From positions 1 to 56,026 of the forward strand of contig DASSWG010000070.1 in NCBI GenBank assembly GCA_035705295.1: a stretch of 56,026 nucleotides of DNA, read 5' to 3'. This stretch comes from DASSWG01 sp035705295 (GTDB lineage Bacteria > Bacteroidota > Bacteroidia > Flavobacteriales > Flavobacteriaceae). A program made the translations under genes and the position numbers. A model generated the notes under the pieces. That model made no database searches, was not told the origin of the DNA, and saw only the letters and a program-made list of their open reading frames with translations. The stretch's first letter is position 1; every line of letters starts with the position of its first letter. Below, piece after piece: positions 40,812-50,049 of this stretch.

Positions 40812-41888
40812 TCAATCGATTAGTTCTTTGTTGATGTACCTGGAATTCATCACGCGCAATGCGCCCATATAGTTCATTTTGAACGAAATCATATCGCCTA
40901 CTTTGTAGTCTTTTTTGGTCTTGCTCAAATCGATGACCAGCATATCGGAGCTGGCGCCGATAAATTCTAGGTCTTTTTCCACGGGTTGCAAAAAACTGCT
41001 TTTGGAAATATCGAGCAGGCCGATGTCCAAAATCCCCCTTTTTTGGATGTTTCCGTATTCATTTTCATCAATTTCAAAACTTTCGCCCGAAGGATTGGTC
41101 TCTAGTTCCCCAAAAGGAATACTGGGTTTGTCGGTTATTTCGATTATTTGGGAATGCAATTTGAAAATATCGTCTTTCATGCCCTCGATGGTCGTGTTTT
41201 CAAAAAGGTCGATGCCAAAAAAAAGGGTTTCGCCAACCCGAAAATGGTTGACCCCTTTTGGTACGAAACCTTTCATTAGCAGCGGGACCATTACCGACGA
41301 CCCTCCGGAAACACCAATTATTTTTTTTCCGAATTTGGCCTCGATCAACTGTTCGTACAAACTGAGTTGTATCAATTTATCTTTGCTGGGCATCACACCG
41401 CTCAAACAATTCACATTGGCACCAATGCCGACCACTTCAATGTTGCTGAGTTCAAATATTTTTTTGTAAAAACCCATTAGTGATTCGCCCATAATCCCTT
41501 CGCGCAGGTCGCCCAGTTCTATCATGATGATAATCCGGTGGGTTTTTCCCTGCTTTTGCGCTTCTTCCGAAAGCCATTTTATGGTGGTGAATTCCGTGTT
41601 GAAACTCACATCGGCATATTTGATGACTTTTGGTATTTGTTTTTTTGCCGGTGGTTTGATGTAGATGGTTTCGGCAGATGGTTTTAATGATTTTATGGTT
41701 TTGAGGTTGTTCAAGCGGGAATCCGCAACTTGCTCATCGCCCAGGGACAATACATATTCCAAATAGGTTTTGTTTCCGCAAAGCAATTTCAAAACCGGGG
41801 CCCATTCAATATCGTTTTTCTGAAACAATTGGGCCAAGAAATCATAATTGTGTTTGAGGGACGACTTGCTTAAAGTAACGAAAGCCAT
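40812..41888 (-). CDS. Alanine/ornithine racemase-family PLP enzyme
   Basis: 358 residues. Fold III PLP enzyme: the PLP lysine is in WAPVLKLLCGNKTYLEYV; other segments are IIIMIELGDLREGI, GVSGGSSVMVPLLMKG, and VGETLFFGIDLFENTT, close to the YhfX/ornithine racemase type rather than the classical alanine racemase. It would racemise a basic or neutral amino acid. It is 84 bases after a second fold-III racemase gene and 27 bases before GT9. Confidence 0.85.
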   Translation of the reverse strand: MAFVTLSKSSLKHNYDFLAQLFQKNDIEWAPVLKLLCGNKTYLEYVLSLGDEQVADSRLNNLKTIKSLKPSAETIYIKPPAKKQIPKVIKYADVSFNTEFTTIKWLSEEAQKQGKTHRIIIMIELGDLREGIMGESLMGFYKKIFELSNIEVVGIGANVNCLSGVMPSKDKLIQLSLYEQLIEAKFGKKIIGVSGGSSVMVPLLMKGFVPKGVNHFRVGETLFFGIDLFENTTIEGMKDDIFKLHSQIIEITDKPSIPFGELETNPSGESFEIDENEYGNIQKRGILDIGLLDISKSSFLQPVEKDLEFIGASSDMLVIDLSKTKKDYKVGDMISFKMNYMGALRVMNSRYINKELID

Positions 41889-41972
41889 GAAATCTACGGT
41901 TTTGTTTAAAAAAGCTAAAGGTACGAAAATTGTGTAATTTTGCTTTTGAACGTTTCGAAGTTCACGGCAAAA

Positions 41973-43121
41973 TCATTTCAAAATCCTAGGAATATCCTTG
42001 TCAATACGGGAAAGCACTTCGTAGTTCAGTTGGGAAGAAAGATTCCCAAAAGAAGAAACCGTGATTTCCAAATCGTCGTTTTCACCGATCAAAATCACTT
42101 CGTCACCAATGTTCACAGTTCCGTTCGCTTGGGTAATGTCGATCAGCAACATGTTCATGTTGATGATTCCAATAATGCTCAACCGGTTGTGCTTCACAAT
42201 AACCCGGCCTTGGTTGCTCAAGCTGCGGCTGTAACCGTAACCGTAACCCACCGGAACGGATGCCACGTTCATATCGGTTTCTGCCAAATAGGAATTTCCG
42301 TAGCCGACATAACTCCCTTTTTTTACGGGTTTGATGTCCATGATATACGATTTCCAACTCAAAATGGGATCCAAAGGGTCTTCTTGCTCCTTTTTTTTGC
42401 TCAAATGCGAAATGAAGGTTTCGCGACTGGGCCATAGTCCGTATTGCAAAATGCCGATGCGCACCATGTCAAAATTGTTCTCGGGAAAAGTCAAAACCGC
42501 GGCACTGCACGAACAGTGTATTTTATCGGGGGAAATAGCATGCTTTTCAAAAAATGCTATCCCTTTTTTGAATACTTTGCGCTGATCTTGCACCCGTTTG
42601 TAATTGGAAATACTTTCCGCCCCGGCAAAATGTGTGCACAAACCTTTTAGGTTGATGTGTTCCGAATTTTCCTTCAGAAAATCCACGACTTGTTTCCAAT
42701 CTTTCTTGTTGAAACCGGTGCGGTTCATTCCTGTTTCCAATTCTATGTGGATGTTGATGGGGGACGACTTCCGTTTGGCTTTTTCGGTCATTGTTTTTAA
42801 ACGATCAAAATTGAAAACATAAAATTCGATGGAATTTTCGATGATCCAATCTTCATCTTCGGGGTCGATGTCGCCCATGATCATCACCGTAAAATCACCA
42901 ACGCCCGTATCCAACACCTCTTTTGCTTCGAACGAACTGAAAACCGAAAAGTGATTCACGTCGAGTTTTTGTAGGGCTTCCACCATTTCCGGTGCGCCGT
43001 GGCCATAGGCATTTCCTTTCAAAACCGATGAGAAAACGACTTTTTCATCAATGAGCGAACGAATGTAACGAACGTTGTTCGCCAAAGCTTTTTGATCGAT
43101 TTCGATAATGGAACTGTGCAT
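41973..43121 (-). CDS. Alanine racemase with atypical active-site motifs
   Basis: 382 residues. The PLP-lysine segment reads VVFSSVLKGNAYGHG and PLP-contacting VRIGILQYGLWPS is present. The usual GYADGY motif, containing the catalytic Tyr, reads VPVGYGYGYSRSLSNQGR, and the usual R-x-S-MD motif reads IINMNMLLIDI, so the conserved Asp residues in both places are missing. It may racemise another amino acid. It follows the M20 gene by 21 bases in the same direction. Housekeeping Alr in Bacteroidota is often fused to MurF; this one is free-standing. Confidence 0.82.
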   Translation of the reverse strand: MHSSIIEIDQKALANNVRYIRSLIDEKVVFSSVLKGNAYGHGAPEMVEALQKLDVNHFSVFSSFEAKEVLDTGVGDFTVMIMGDIDPEDEDWIIENSIEFYVFNFDRLKTMTEKAKRKSSPINIHIELETGMNRTGFNKKDWKQVVDFLKENSEHINLKGLCTHFAGAESISNYKRVQDQRKVFKKGIAFFEKHAISPDKIHCSCSAAVLTFPENNFDMVRIGILQYGLWPSRETFISHLSKKKEQEDPLDPILSWKSYIMDIKPVKKGSYVGYGNSYLAETDMNVASVPVGYGYGYSRSLSNQGRVIVKHNRLSIIGIINMNMLLIDITQANGTVNIGDEVILIGENDDLEITVSSFGNLSSQLNYEVLSRIDKDIPRILK

Positions 43122-43142
43122 TTTTTTTCGACTTTAAAAAAA

Positions 43143-44273
43143 CTAATCGTGGCCAATGTTTGTAAAAATAGCATGAAACATTTTCACACCATAGGGGATA
43201 AGCTCATCGGGAAAATCGTAATCCGGATTGTGGAGAGCTGGCGTTTTTTCACCGGCTCCCAACCCGAACATTGCGCCTTTGAAATGTTGGGTGAACAACC
43301 CAAAATCCTCGCCCCATTTGAAAGGGGTTGCTTTTTCCAAAAAATCAAAATCGTTTTGCAGGGCCGCTTTTTTTATGGTTGAAAAAGCCGTTTCATCATT
43401 TTTGTTGGCGCTAAATTCATAAATCCATTCGGTGGAGGGTTTCAAATGGTGTTTTTTGGCGATTTCCCCCACAAGCCGCACAATTTCTTTTTTTACAGCT
43501 TCCAACTTATCGGGTGTCCAGCAGCGAACGGTAAAATGCACTTCGCCTTTTCCGGCGGAAATACCGTAGTTTTTAGAGCCCAAATTAGCATAAACCGTGG
43601 TTATCACCGTAAAATCATCGCTTTTTTCATCGGGAATAGCGAGGTTTTTTATACTGGAAATAAGTTCGGAAATTGTCCCGTCGGGATTGAACCCGTTTTC
43701 AGGCTCCGCAGCGTGGGCCGTTTTTCCTTGCAGTTCAATGGCAATGCTGCTCACCGATGGGGTGAAGGTTCCGGTTTTGCAAACAATTTCACCTTTTTTG
43801 AATCCGGGAACATTGTGCAGGGCAAAAATAAAATCCGGTTTTATCTCCGAAAATTTTGGGTCTTCCAACACGGCTTTTGCCCCAGCTCCATTTTCTTCGG
43901 CGGGTTGGAAGAGCAGGATCACTTTTCCTTTTTTTATTGGGTTTTCGACAATTTTTTTTGCGAGTCCGATTAAAATAGTAGCATGGCCATCGTGGCCACA
44001 TTTGTGCGAAACGCCTTTGGTTTTGGATGCGTGTTCAAAAGTATTGGTTTCCTGAATCGGCAACGCGTCCAATTCGGCCCGGAACATAATGGTTTTCCCG
44101 TCGGATTTTCCGTTGAAAATTGCCGCAACGCCCGTTCCGCCCAAATTTGTTATTATTTTTGAGGGATGGGTTTTTTTAAGTTCGGAAGTGATTTTTTCAG
44201 CGGTGTGTTTTTCCTTTCCCGAAAGTTCGGGCTCGGAGTGCAGTTTTTTTCGGAAAGTTGATAATTCGGACAT
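43143..44273 (-). CDS. M20-family amidohydrolase
   Basis: 376 residues. Metal-site motifs: SHKCGHDGHATILIG and LLFQPAEENGAGAKAVLED, FALHNVPGFKKGEI; the dimerisation part follows (GKTAHAAEPENGFNPDG). Such enzymes cleave N-acyl amino acids or carbamoyl bonds (hippurate hydrolase, N-acetyl-diaminopimelate deacetylase, indole-acetyl-amino acid hydrolase); the substrate cannot be chosen from sequence. It is the first of four closely spaced genes leading to two racemases and a GT9 transferase. Confidence 0.88.
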   Translation of the reverse strand: MSELSTFRKKLHSEPELSGKEKHTAEKITSELKKTHPSKIITNLGGTGVAAIFNGKSDGKTIMFRAELDALPIQETNTFEHASKTKGVSHKCGHDGHATILIGLAKKIVENPIKKGKVILLFQPAEENGAGAKAVLEDPKFSEIKPDFIFALHNVPGFKKGEIVCKTGTFTPSVSSIAIELQGKTAHAAEPENGFNPDGTISELISSIKNLAIPDEKSDDFTVITTVYANLGSKNYGISAGKGEVHFTVRCWTPDKLEAVKKEIVRLVGEIAKKHHLKPSTEWIYEFSANKNDETAFSTIKKAALQNDFDFLEKATPFKWGEDFGLFTQHFKGAMFGLGAGEKTPALHNPDYDFPDELIPYGVKMFHAIFTNIGHD

Positions 44274-44332
44274 AAAATTTGCATCTCAAATATCATTCAA
44301 TCACCAAGTCGCCAAGTCTCCTCGTCGCCAAC

Positions 44333-44776
44333 TCACTTCACATGCCGCATTTCCAAATATTTATTGGTGAAGCCCATTTTTTCGTACAAAAACTTGGCGG
44401 GGTTTTCGGGTTCCACATGCAGGGCTACGTCGCCTTCGGCCAAATCCAATGCTTTTTGCATCAGTTTTTTGCCGATTCCCTTTCCGCGTGCGTTTTTATG
44501 AACGGCAATATAAACCAGAATGTTTTCCGGAATGTAACCGGACATTCCTGTTTTGTTGACGATCACCACGCCCTGAGTGCCGTCTATGTCTTTGCCCACC
44601 AGTGCAAATCCACCGAGTGACGGTGTGGTTTCCATTACCGCAAAATCCAAACATTTTGCTATGGCTTCTTTCGGATCGCCATATTCATCAAGATTTTCAA
44701 ATAAAAAATCCACAATTTCCCCTTTTTCCGAAGCTTTCGGCTTTAGGTTGGAATTGTAGATGGAATAGGTGAGCAT
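44333..44776 (-). CDS. GNAT family N-acetyltransferase
   Basis: 147 residues from ATG 44776; an upstream in-frame ATG (44800) would overlap rpsU. The acetyl-CoA site is in VAVHKNARGKGIGKKLMQKALD (here IAVHKNARGKGIGKKLMQ), followed by HVEPENPAKFLYEKMGF, a standard GNAT ending. It acetylates an amine on a protein or small molecule; the target is unknown. It begins four bases after the rpsU stop. Confidence 0.9.
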   Translation of the reverse strand: MLTYSIYNSNLKPKASEKGEIVDFLFENLDEYGDPKEAIAKCLDFAVMETTPSLGGFALVGKDIDGTQGVVIVNKTGMSGYIPENILVYIAVHKNARGKGIGKKLMQKALDLAEGDVALHVEPENPAKFLYEKMGFTNKYLEMRHVK

Positions 44777-44780
44777 AATT

Positions 44781-44975
44781 TTAAATTTCCTCCTTGTCAC
44801 GCAGGGTTTGGATGTATTCTGCTTTTTGCTTTTGTTTTCTTTTTTCGACCGACTTTTTGGTGAATTGTTTTTTGTCGCGCAAATTTTGCAAGACCTTGGT
44901 ATCGCGATATTTACGTTTCATGCGTTTTAAAGCGCGTTCAATTTTTTCTCCTTCTTTTACTTTTACTATCAGCAT
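44781..44975 (-). CDS. rpsU: 30S ribosomal protein S21
   Basis: 64 residues. VKEGEKIERALKRMKRKYRDT, LRDKKQFTKKSVEKRKQKQKA: S21 of Bacteroidota type. It is part of the small subunit and affects initiation. It precedes GNAT, M20 and the racemase genes, and follows rpoD by 120 bases on the same strand. Confidence 0.95.
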   Translation of the reverse strand: MLIVKVKEGEKIERALKRMKRKYRDTKVLQNLRDKKQFTKKSVEKRKQKQKAEYIQTLRDKEEI

Positions 44976-45095
44976 ATAATTATTTTTTTGCTAAAATACC
45001 ATTTGTTATCCGCGAAAACTATTTTTTTGACAGGTTTCTTTTGGGATTCGCCCATTTTATTGCAGTTCATTTATGCAATAGGGTTTGGAAGCGTT

Positions 45096-45959
45096 TTATC
45101 CCAAATATTTCCGTAGGAATTTGTTTTTGGAAGCTTGTCGCAACCGCCGGATTCCTTTTTCCCGAATTTGCCGTACGCGTTCGCGGGTCAAATCGAATGT
45201 TTCGCCGATTTCCTCGAGTGTCATTGGTTGTTGGCCGCTCAAACCGTAGAACAAACGAATTACATCGGCTTCGCGTTGTGAAAGTGTGTCCAACGCATTG
45301 TTTATTTCGATGTTCAAGGAATCTTGCAACAAACCTTCGTCGGGGTTTGGCGATTCCCCGGAACGCACCACGTCGTACAAACTGGAAGTTTCGCCTTCTT
45401 TTAGCGGGGCGTCCATGGACATGTGCCTTCCCATGTTTTTCATCGATTGTTGCACCACGTACACGCTCAAATCCAATTCTTTGGCAATTTCTTCGGCCGT
45501 CGGGGGCCGTTGGTTGACTTGCTCCAAATGCGAAAATGCCTTGTTGATTTTATTGATAGAACCAATTTTGTTCAATGGCAAGCGCACCACGCGCGATTGT
45601 TCCGCCAAAGCTTGTAAAATGGACTGGCGAATCCACCATACTGCATAAGAAATGAACTTAAAACCGCGGGTTTCGTCGAAACGTTTGGCGGCTTTTACCA
45701 AACCAACGTTTCCTTCATTGATCAAATCGGGGAGTTTCAGACCTTGATTTTGGTATTGCTTGGCCACCGAAACCACAAAGCGCAAGTTTGCCGTGGTCAG
45801 TTTGTCCAATGCCACTTGGTCACCTTCGCGGATGCGCTGGGCAAGCTCCACTTCTTCCTCAGCGGTGATCAAATCTACTTTTCCAATGTCCTGTAAATAT
45901 TTGTCGAGCGAAACCGATTCACGATTGGTGACCTGTTTGCTGATTTTTAATTGCCTCAT
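45096..45959 (-). CDS. rpoD: Primary sigma factor RpoD/SigA
   Basis: 287 residues, the short form typical of Bacteroidota, lacking an extended region 1.1. Region 1.2 begins SLDKYLQDIGKVDLITAEEEVELAQ; region 2 has NLRFVVSVAKQYQNQGLKLPDLI, GFKFISYAVWWIRQSILQAL; region 3 RLPLNKIGSINKI; region 4 GQQPMTLEEIGETFDLTRERVRQI. It directs RNA polymerase to TTTG/TAnnTTTG promoters. A palindrome (46001-46015) and a T-rich leader lie upstream. Confidence 0.97.
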   Translation of the reverse strand: MRQLKISKQVTNRESVSLDKYLQDIGKVDLITAEEEVELAQRIREGDQVALDKLTTANLRFVVSVAKQYQNQGLKLPDLINEGNVGLVKAAKRFDETRGFKFISYAVWWIRQSILQALAEQSRVVRLPLNKIGSINKINKAFSHLEQVNQRPPTAEEIAKELDLSVYVVQQSMKNMGRHMSMDAPLKEGETSSLYDVVRSGESPNPDEGLLQDSLNIEINNALDTLSQREADVIRLFYGLSGQQPMTLEEIGETFDLTRERVRQIREKGIRRLRQASKNKFLRKYLG

Positions 45960-46000
45960 GCTTTGTTTTTTGTTTTTGATTTTTTTTCAAACGGTACAAT

Positions 46001-46015
46001 ACCATTTTTAATGGT
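46001..46015. promoter_or_regulatory. Palindrome upstream of rpoD
   Basis: ACCATT-TTT-AATGGT, 6-base perfect arms, about 40 bases before the rpoD ATG, within the expected promoter region. A possible operator; no binding partner is evident. Confidence 0.35.
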
Positions 46016-46110
46016 AAAAAGCAAATAAAATTTGAAAAAAATACTTGACCATGTTGTCGTTTTGTTCTAACATAACTTACACCCTATAATTCAAGGCTTT
46101 TTTTGAAAAA

Positions 46111-48747
46111 TTAAGGGGTTTCTTTTGTTGCGGTGGAATCTTTTTTATTCCTGCCGAAAAGCCCGCCCAAAATTTCACCGGCGGCGTTTTTTATTTTTTC
46201 CTCATTGGAAAGGGAGTCGTTCGCGACTGTGGTGGAATCTCGGGGTTCTTCATTGCCCGTCAAAATATCACCAATCGTTTCCGAGGCTTCTTCTTTCAAA
46301 TTTTCCTTTTGTTTTTCAATGATTTGTTGGGTCAGGTTTTTCACCGCTTTTTCGGTGTTCAAACTAATTTTTGGATCTGTGAACGAACCGCTTAGCCCAA
46401 TCGGAAATTTCACTTCCATGGTTTCCAAATCGCTTTCGCTGAGGTTGGCCAACAAACCGCCAACTTTCGATCCTAAATAACGTGCGGGCAAATTCAAGAC
46501 GAGGTTGTAATCCATATTATTGTCAAAACCATGTTTTCCCGAAACGGCAACTTCAATTCCTTTCACGTTGAACTCGAAAGGTTTTATTTCAACATTTCCG
46601 TTGTTGAACTCCAAGTGTGTTTGCAAATTATTCAGGCTTAGGCTGTCCAAATTCAAAAAATCAAGCCTGCCATTTAATTTTGAAAGCAAAGGCATTTGTT
46701 CGGGGTTCACCTTCGCGGTCAAAATTTGGGCCAAAGCATCGCCTGCGATACTTTTCAGAATTGGCGTGAGGTCATTGTTCAGTTGCCCGTTGAGTTTGAT
46801 GGTGGTGTTCAACGAACCATCCAGCGCTTTAGCAATCGGCGCCAGGTTTTGCAACAGTTCCAAACCGTTGAACGATCGGGCAATATTGATGCTGGAAAGT
46901 GCCAAATCCATTTGAAAGGTAGGGGTTTCCGTTTTGGTGGAAACAGTTCCGTCCAGGCCTATTTTTCCGTTGAAAATGGAAGCCGAGACATTTTGCAATG
47001 CTGCGGTTTCATCTTTTAAATTCAATTTTCCGCTGACATTTTCCAGTACTAAATTGTCGTAAAAAACCTGCCCGGCATTAAAACTAAGCCCCACATCCAA
47101 AAACGAAGGGATTTTAATTGCTTCTTCGCCGGTTTTGTTGGTTGTTTCCGTACCAGCGGTTTTCCCTTCCGAAGAAGTTTCGGTTTGAGCCACCATAAAA
47201 TCATTGATGTCAAAAGTGTTGGAGGTTAGGTTGAAATTTCCTTTCAAATCTTGATCTGCAAAAAGGAAACCCATCAAATTCACCAAAGTGCCCGAAATTT
47301 TAGCATCGGTACGCCCACTGGTGGCTTCCAAATTTTTCAATTCGATTTTTGAAGGGGAGAAGCTCAAATTTGCCGTGGCAATGTTCACTTGGTTCGGAAT
47401 TTCGGGCGAATTGTACGCGAAGTTAGAAATGCTTGCCGTTCCGTTGGTGCGGATGTTTTGGTAATATTCGTTTTCCAACGAAACCATATCGAACTGCGTG
47501 GTCATATCGGCTTTTAAAATTCCGTTCAAATCCTGTTCCAGTTCCAAAGGATAGGCTTTTTCCAAATTGGCGAGGTTCATGGTTCCTTTTACCGCCATGT
47601 CCACTTGCATATTGTTGGTGAGGTTTTTTAGGGTTCCGTGGGCGGTGAACACATCTTCATCGATTTGGAATGTCAACAGATCGATGCTCAGGTAAGTGTC
47701 TTTTGCCAAACCGGTTTCGTTTATTAAATTAGCGTCGATACTGATATTTTCCACCTTTTTTGGCAGTTCGGGATATTTGAACGCGGCATTTTCACTTTGC
47801 ACCGAAATGTTCATTTTCGGAATGTGTTGTTCATCAATAATTCCTTGAATGCTTCCATCGACTATAAAATTTCCACTGGTTTCCACGTTTTCGATGTTTT
47901 TGGAATATTCTTTCGGAACAACGGCCAAAAAGTTTTTGAAATCTGAAGACGGGGTTTTGAACGTCAAATTGACCTCGTTGTTGTTTTCGTTCACTTTTAC
48001 GAAGCCTTCGAACTGAAGCGGCAACTGGTTCACCAGGGCCTCGTTTTCCAAAAAGGTATATTTTTGGTTTTCAAAATCCATTTTGAAATCGGCCGTCAAT
48101 TGCAAAGGGACTTCATTGAAATATTCCACATCGTCCATTGCAAAAGATACCAAAGCCTCGGAAGTGGTTTCCAAAGTGGAAGTTTTGGCGGAAAAATCGC
48201 CGGTGCCTTCGTGGTTCAGATTTTTTATTCGAAGGAAGGTATTGGTTTGCTCGTCCAAATAGTTGATGTCCGAGTTGGAAATCTCATAATGTTGAATGTC
48301 AAAACTCAAACCGCCCGTGGTATCGGCTGGGGCGGTAGGGGCGGTTTCTTTCACAATATCGTAATTGGCGTTGCCCAATGAATCAATTTTGATGTTCACC
48401 CAAGCGTTTTCAATGTCGAGCTCATTGACGGAAAGTGGATCGTCGCCGATGCTGAAAAGTTGCCAAAGCCCCATGTCCAGCGAAACCTTTTCACTTTTGG
48501 CCAAAGTATCGCCTACAAAAGGTGCTTGGTTCACGATGCTGAGGTTTTTCAAGGTGAGTTGCGCGTCGGGAAAGCTATTGAACAGGCTTAGGTTCAAATC
48601 TTCCCAAGCTACCGTTGCGTTCAAACCTTTGTTGATTTCTTTTTGAACCTTATTTTCGATCGTGCCCGCAAAAAGAAATGGGGCGACCAGCAATAGAACA
48701 ATGATCGAAAGAAAAACGATTCCTATTATTTTAAGCGCTTTTTTCAT
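46111..48747 (-). CDS. AsmA family protein
   Basis: 878 residues from ATG 48747 (an upstream ATG at 48849 would add 34 residues that do not look like the family). The N terminus has one transmembrane segment (KIIGIVFLSIIVLLLVAPF) then the AsmA start VQKEINKGLNATVAWEDLNLSLF. A long beta-rich region follows; the AsmA-like C-terminal part includes YNLVLNLPARYLGSKVGG and GLSGSFTDPKISL. The tail is charged (NEEPRDSTTVANDSLSNEEK). AsmA proteins bridge the inner and outer membranes and take part in lipid transport. Confidence 0.9.
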   Translation of the reverse strand: MKKALKIIGIVFLSIIVLLLVAPFLFAGTIENKVQKEINKGLNATVAWEDLNLSLFNSFPDAQLTLKNLSIVNQAPFVGDTLAKSEKVSLDMGLWQLFSIGDDPLSVNELDIENAWVNIKIDSLGNANYDIVKETAPTAPADTTGGLSFDIQHYEISNSDINYLDEQTNTFLRIKNLNHEGTGDFSAKTSTLETTSEALVSFAMDDVEYFNEVPLQLTADFKMDFENQKYTFLENEALVNQLPLQFEGFVKVNENNNEVNLTFKTPSSDFKNFLAVVPKEYSKNIENVETSGNFIVDGSIQGIIDEQHIPKMNISVQSENAAFKYPELPKKVENISIDANLINETGLAKDTYLSIDLLTFQIDEDVFTAHGTLKNLTNNMQVDMAVKGTMNLANLEKAYPLELEQDLNGILKADMTTQFDMVSLENEYYQNIRTNGTASISNFAYNSPEIPNQVNIATANLSFSPSKIELKNLEATSGRTDAKISGTLVNLMGFLFADQDLKGNFNLTSNTFDINDFMVAQTETSSEGKTAGTETTNKTGEEAIKIPSFLDVGLSFNAGQVFYDNLVLENVSGKLNLKDETAALQNVSASIFNGKIGLDGTVSTKTETPTFQMDLALSSINIARSFNGLELLQNLAPIAKALDGSLNTTIKLNGQLNNDLTPILKSIAGDALAQILTAKVNPEQMPLLSKLNGRLDFLNLDSLSLNNLQTHLEFNNGNVEIKPFEFNVKGIEVAVSGKHGFDNNMDYNLVLNLPARYLGSKVGGLLANLSESDLETMEVKFPIGLSGSFTDPKISLNTEKAVKNLTQQIIEKQKENLKEEASETIGDILTGNEEPRDSTTVANDSLSNEEKIKNAAGEILGGLFGRNKKDSTATKETP

Positions 48748-48876
48748 ACGAATTTTTAAAAGATTGTGTGTGGGTGCGATTTTCTGATTTTGCGGTACAA
48801 AAATAACGTTCCCTAATTTTCTTTTGCTTAATTTGCTGTGAAAATACAAGTTGAATTTTTAACTATTCCTTAATTT

Positions 48877-50010
48877 TTGTTAAAACAAACCACCACATAT
48901 TTGGCATTGGGCAGCAACCAAGGCGAAAAACTGCAATGGCTGCAAAAAGCCGTTGATCGGATTTTTGAGAAAATCGGAAAGGTCACCGCCATTTCTTCCG
49001 TTTACAAAACCCCGGCCCTGGGCTTTGAAGGCGATGATTTTTTGAACGCTTGCGTCGAGGTGAAAACTTGGTATTCCGCAGAAAAAACCTTGGGAAAATT
49101 GCTAGAAATTGAAACCAGTCTCGGACGTGTCAGGGATAAAAATGGCTACCAAAACCGCAACATTGATTTGGACCTGATTTTTTTTGGCAACGAATGCCTA
49201 AATTCCAAAAAACTGGTCGTTCCACATCCAAAAATGGCCGAAAGGAAATTTGTTTTGGAGCCACTCGCGGAAATTTCAGCAGAGGTTGTCCACCCTTTGA
49301 AAAACAAAAGCGTTTCGGAATTGTTGGAACAAACCAGTGATGTTTCTGAAGTCGAGAAAATACCCGAAAGGTTGAAAATGCCACAATTGGATTTTTCAAA
49401 TTACCATTATATTTCCATCGAAGGCAATATTGGCGCGGGGAAAACAAGTTTCGCACATATGATCGCGGAAGACCTGCCTGCCGGCAAGGCAGGCTTCAAT
49501 GCAAAACTGCTCTTGGAAGGTTTCAAGAACAACCCGTTTTTGCCGAAATTTTATGAAGAACCGAAACGCTATGCTTTTCCATTGGAAATGTCTTTTTTGG
49601 CGGATCGTTATCAACAATTGAGCGATGAAATTGGGCAATACAATTTGTTTCTGGATTTTGTGGTTGCGGATTACGAAGTGTCAAAATCCTTGATTTTTGC
49701 CGAAATCACCTTGCAGGAAGAAGAATTCAGTTTGTACAAAAAGCTGTTTGCGTTGATGCACAAAAATTTGACAAAACCCGATTTGTACATTTATTTGTAC
49801 CAAAACACGGACCGTTTGTTGGAAAACATCAAAACCCGCGGGCGTGATTATGAACAAAATATACAAGCGGATTATTTGGAAAAAATCAATCGGGGTTATT
49901 TGAATTTCATCAAAAACCACCCGGAAATGAACATAAAAATCATTGATGTTTCTGAATTGGATTTTGTGAACCGACGGGAGGATTATTTAAAGGTTTTGCG
50001 GGAAATTTAA
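48877..50010 (+). CDS. folK: FolK-deoxynucleoside kinase fusion
   Basis: 377 residues with a TTG start at 48877. Residues 1 to about 155 are HPPK: YLALGSNQGEKLQWLQKAV, LGRVRDKNGYQNRNIDLDLIFFG (the HPPK signature). It pyrophosphorylates the pterin precursor of folate. Residues 170-377 are a deoxynucleoside kinase: P-loop EGNIGAGKTSFAHM, EEPKRYAFPLEMSFLADRYQQ, RGRDYEQNIQADYL. This fusion is common in Bacteroidota. The stretch L200-G206 (LPAGKAG) is a 7-residue insertion from a palindrome between the first helix and the next strand of the kinase. Confidence 0.93.
   Translation: MLKQTTTYLALGSNQGEKLQWLQKAVDRIFEKIGKVTAISSVYKTPALGFEGDDFLNACVEVKTWYSAEKTLGKLLEIETSLGRVRDKNGYQNRNIDLDLIFFGNECLNSKKLVVPHPKMAERKFVLEPLAEISAEVVHPLKNKSVSELLEQTSDVSEVEKIPERLKMPQLDFSNYHYISIEGNIGAGKTSFAHMIAEDLPAGKAGFNAKLLLEGFKNNPFLPKFYEEPKRYAFPLEMSFLADRYQQLSDEIGQYNLFLDFVVADYEVSKSLIFAEITLQEEEFSLYKKLFALMHKNLTKPDLYIYLYQNTDRLLENIKTRGRDYEQNIQADYLEKINRGYLNFIKNHPEMNIKIIDVSELDFVNRREDYLKVLREI
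49474..49494. repeat. In-frame 21-base palindromic insertion in folK-dNK
   Basis: Starts CTGCCTGCCGGC and ends AGGCAGGC, arms GCCTGCC/GGCAGGC. Exactly seven codons (LPAGKAG); removing it would join the flanking kinase segments AED and FNAKLL, which fits the family pattern. Related GC-rich palindromes occur at 9172, 10880 and 34128. Confidence 0.85.
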
Positions 50011-50049
50011 AAAAGGAAAAGATCATGGCAATAAAATCATAGGTTTCGT

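Noticed and set aside
44777..44800. Longer start of the GNAT gene at 44800
   Set aside because: It would overlap the rpsU coding end; ATG 44776 gives the normal family start.
48748..48849. Longer start of the AsmA gene at 48849
   Set aside because: The extra 34 residues are charged and precede the normal transmembrane start MKKALKIIGIVFLSIIVLL; the start at 48747 fits the family.
48860..48880. Possible riboswitches in front of folK-dNK, hemL, alaS or hutU
   Set aside because: Leaders are short (mostly under 150 bases) and show no recognisable TPP, cobalamin, SAM, THF or T-box signature.
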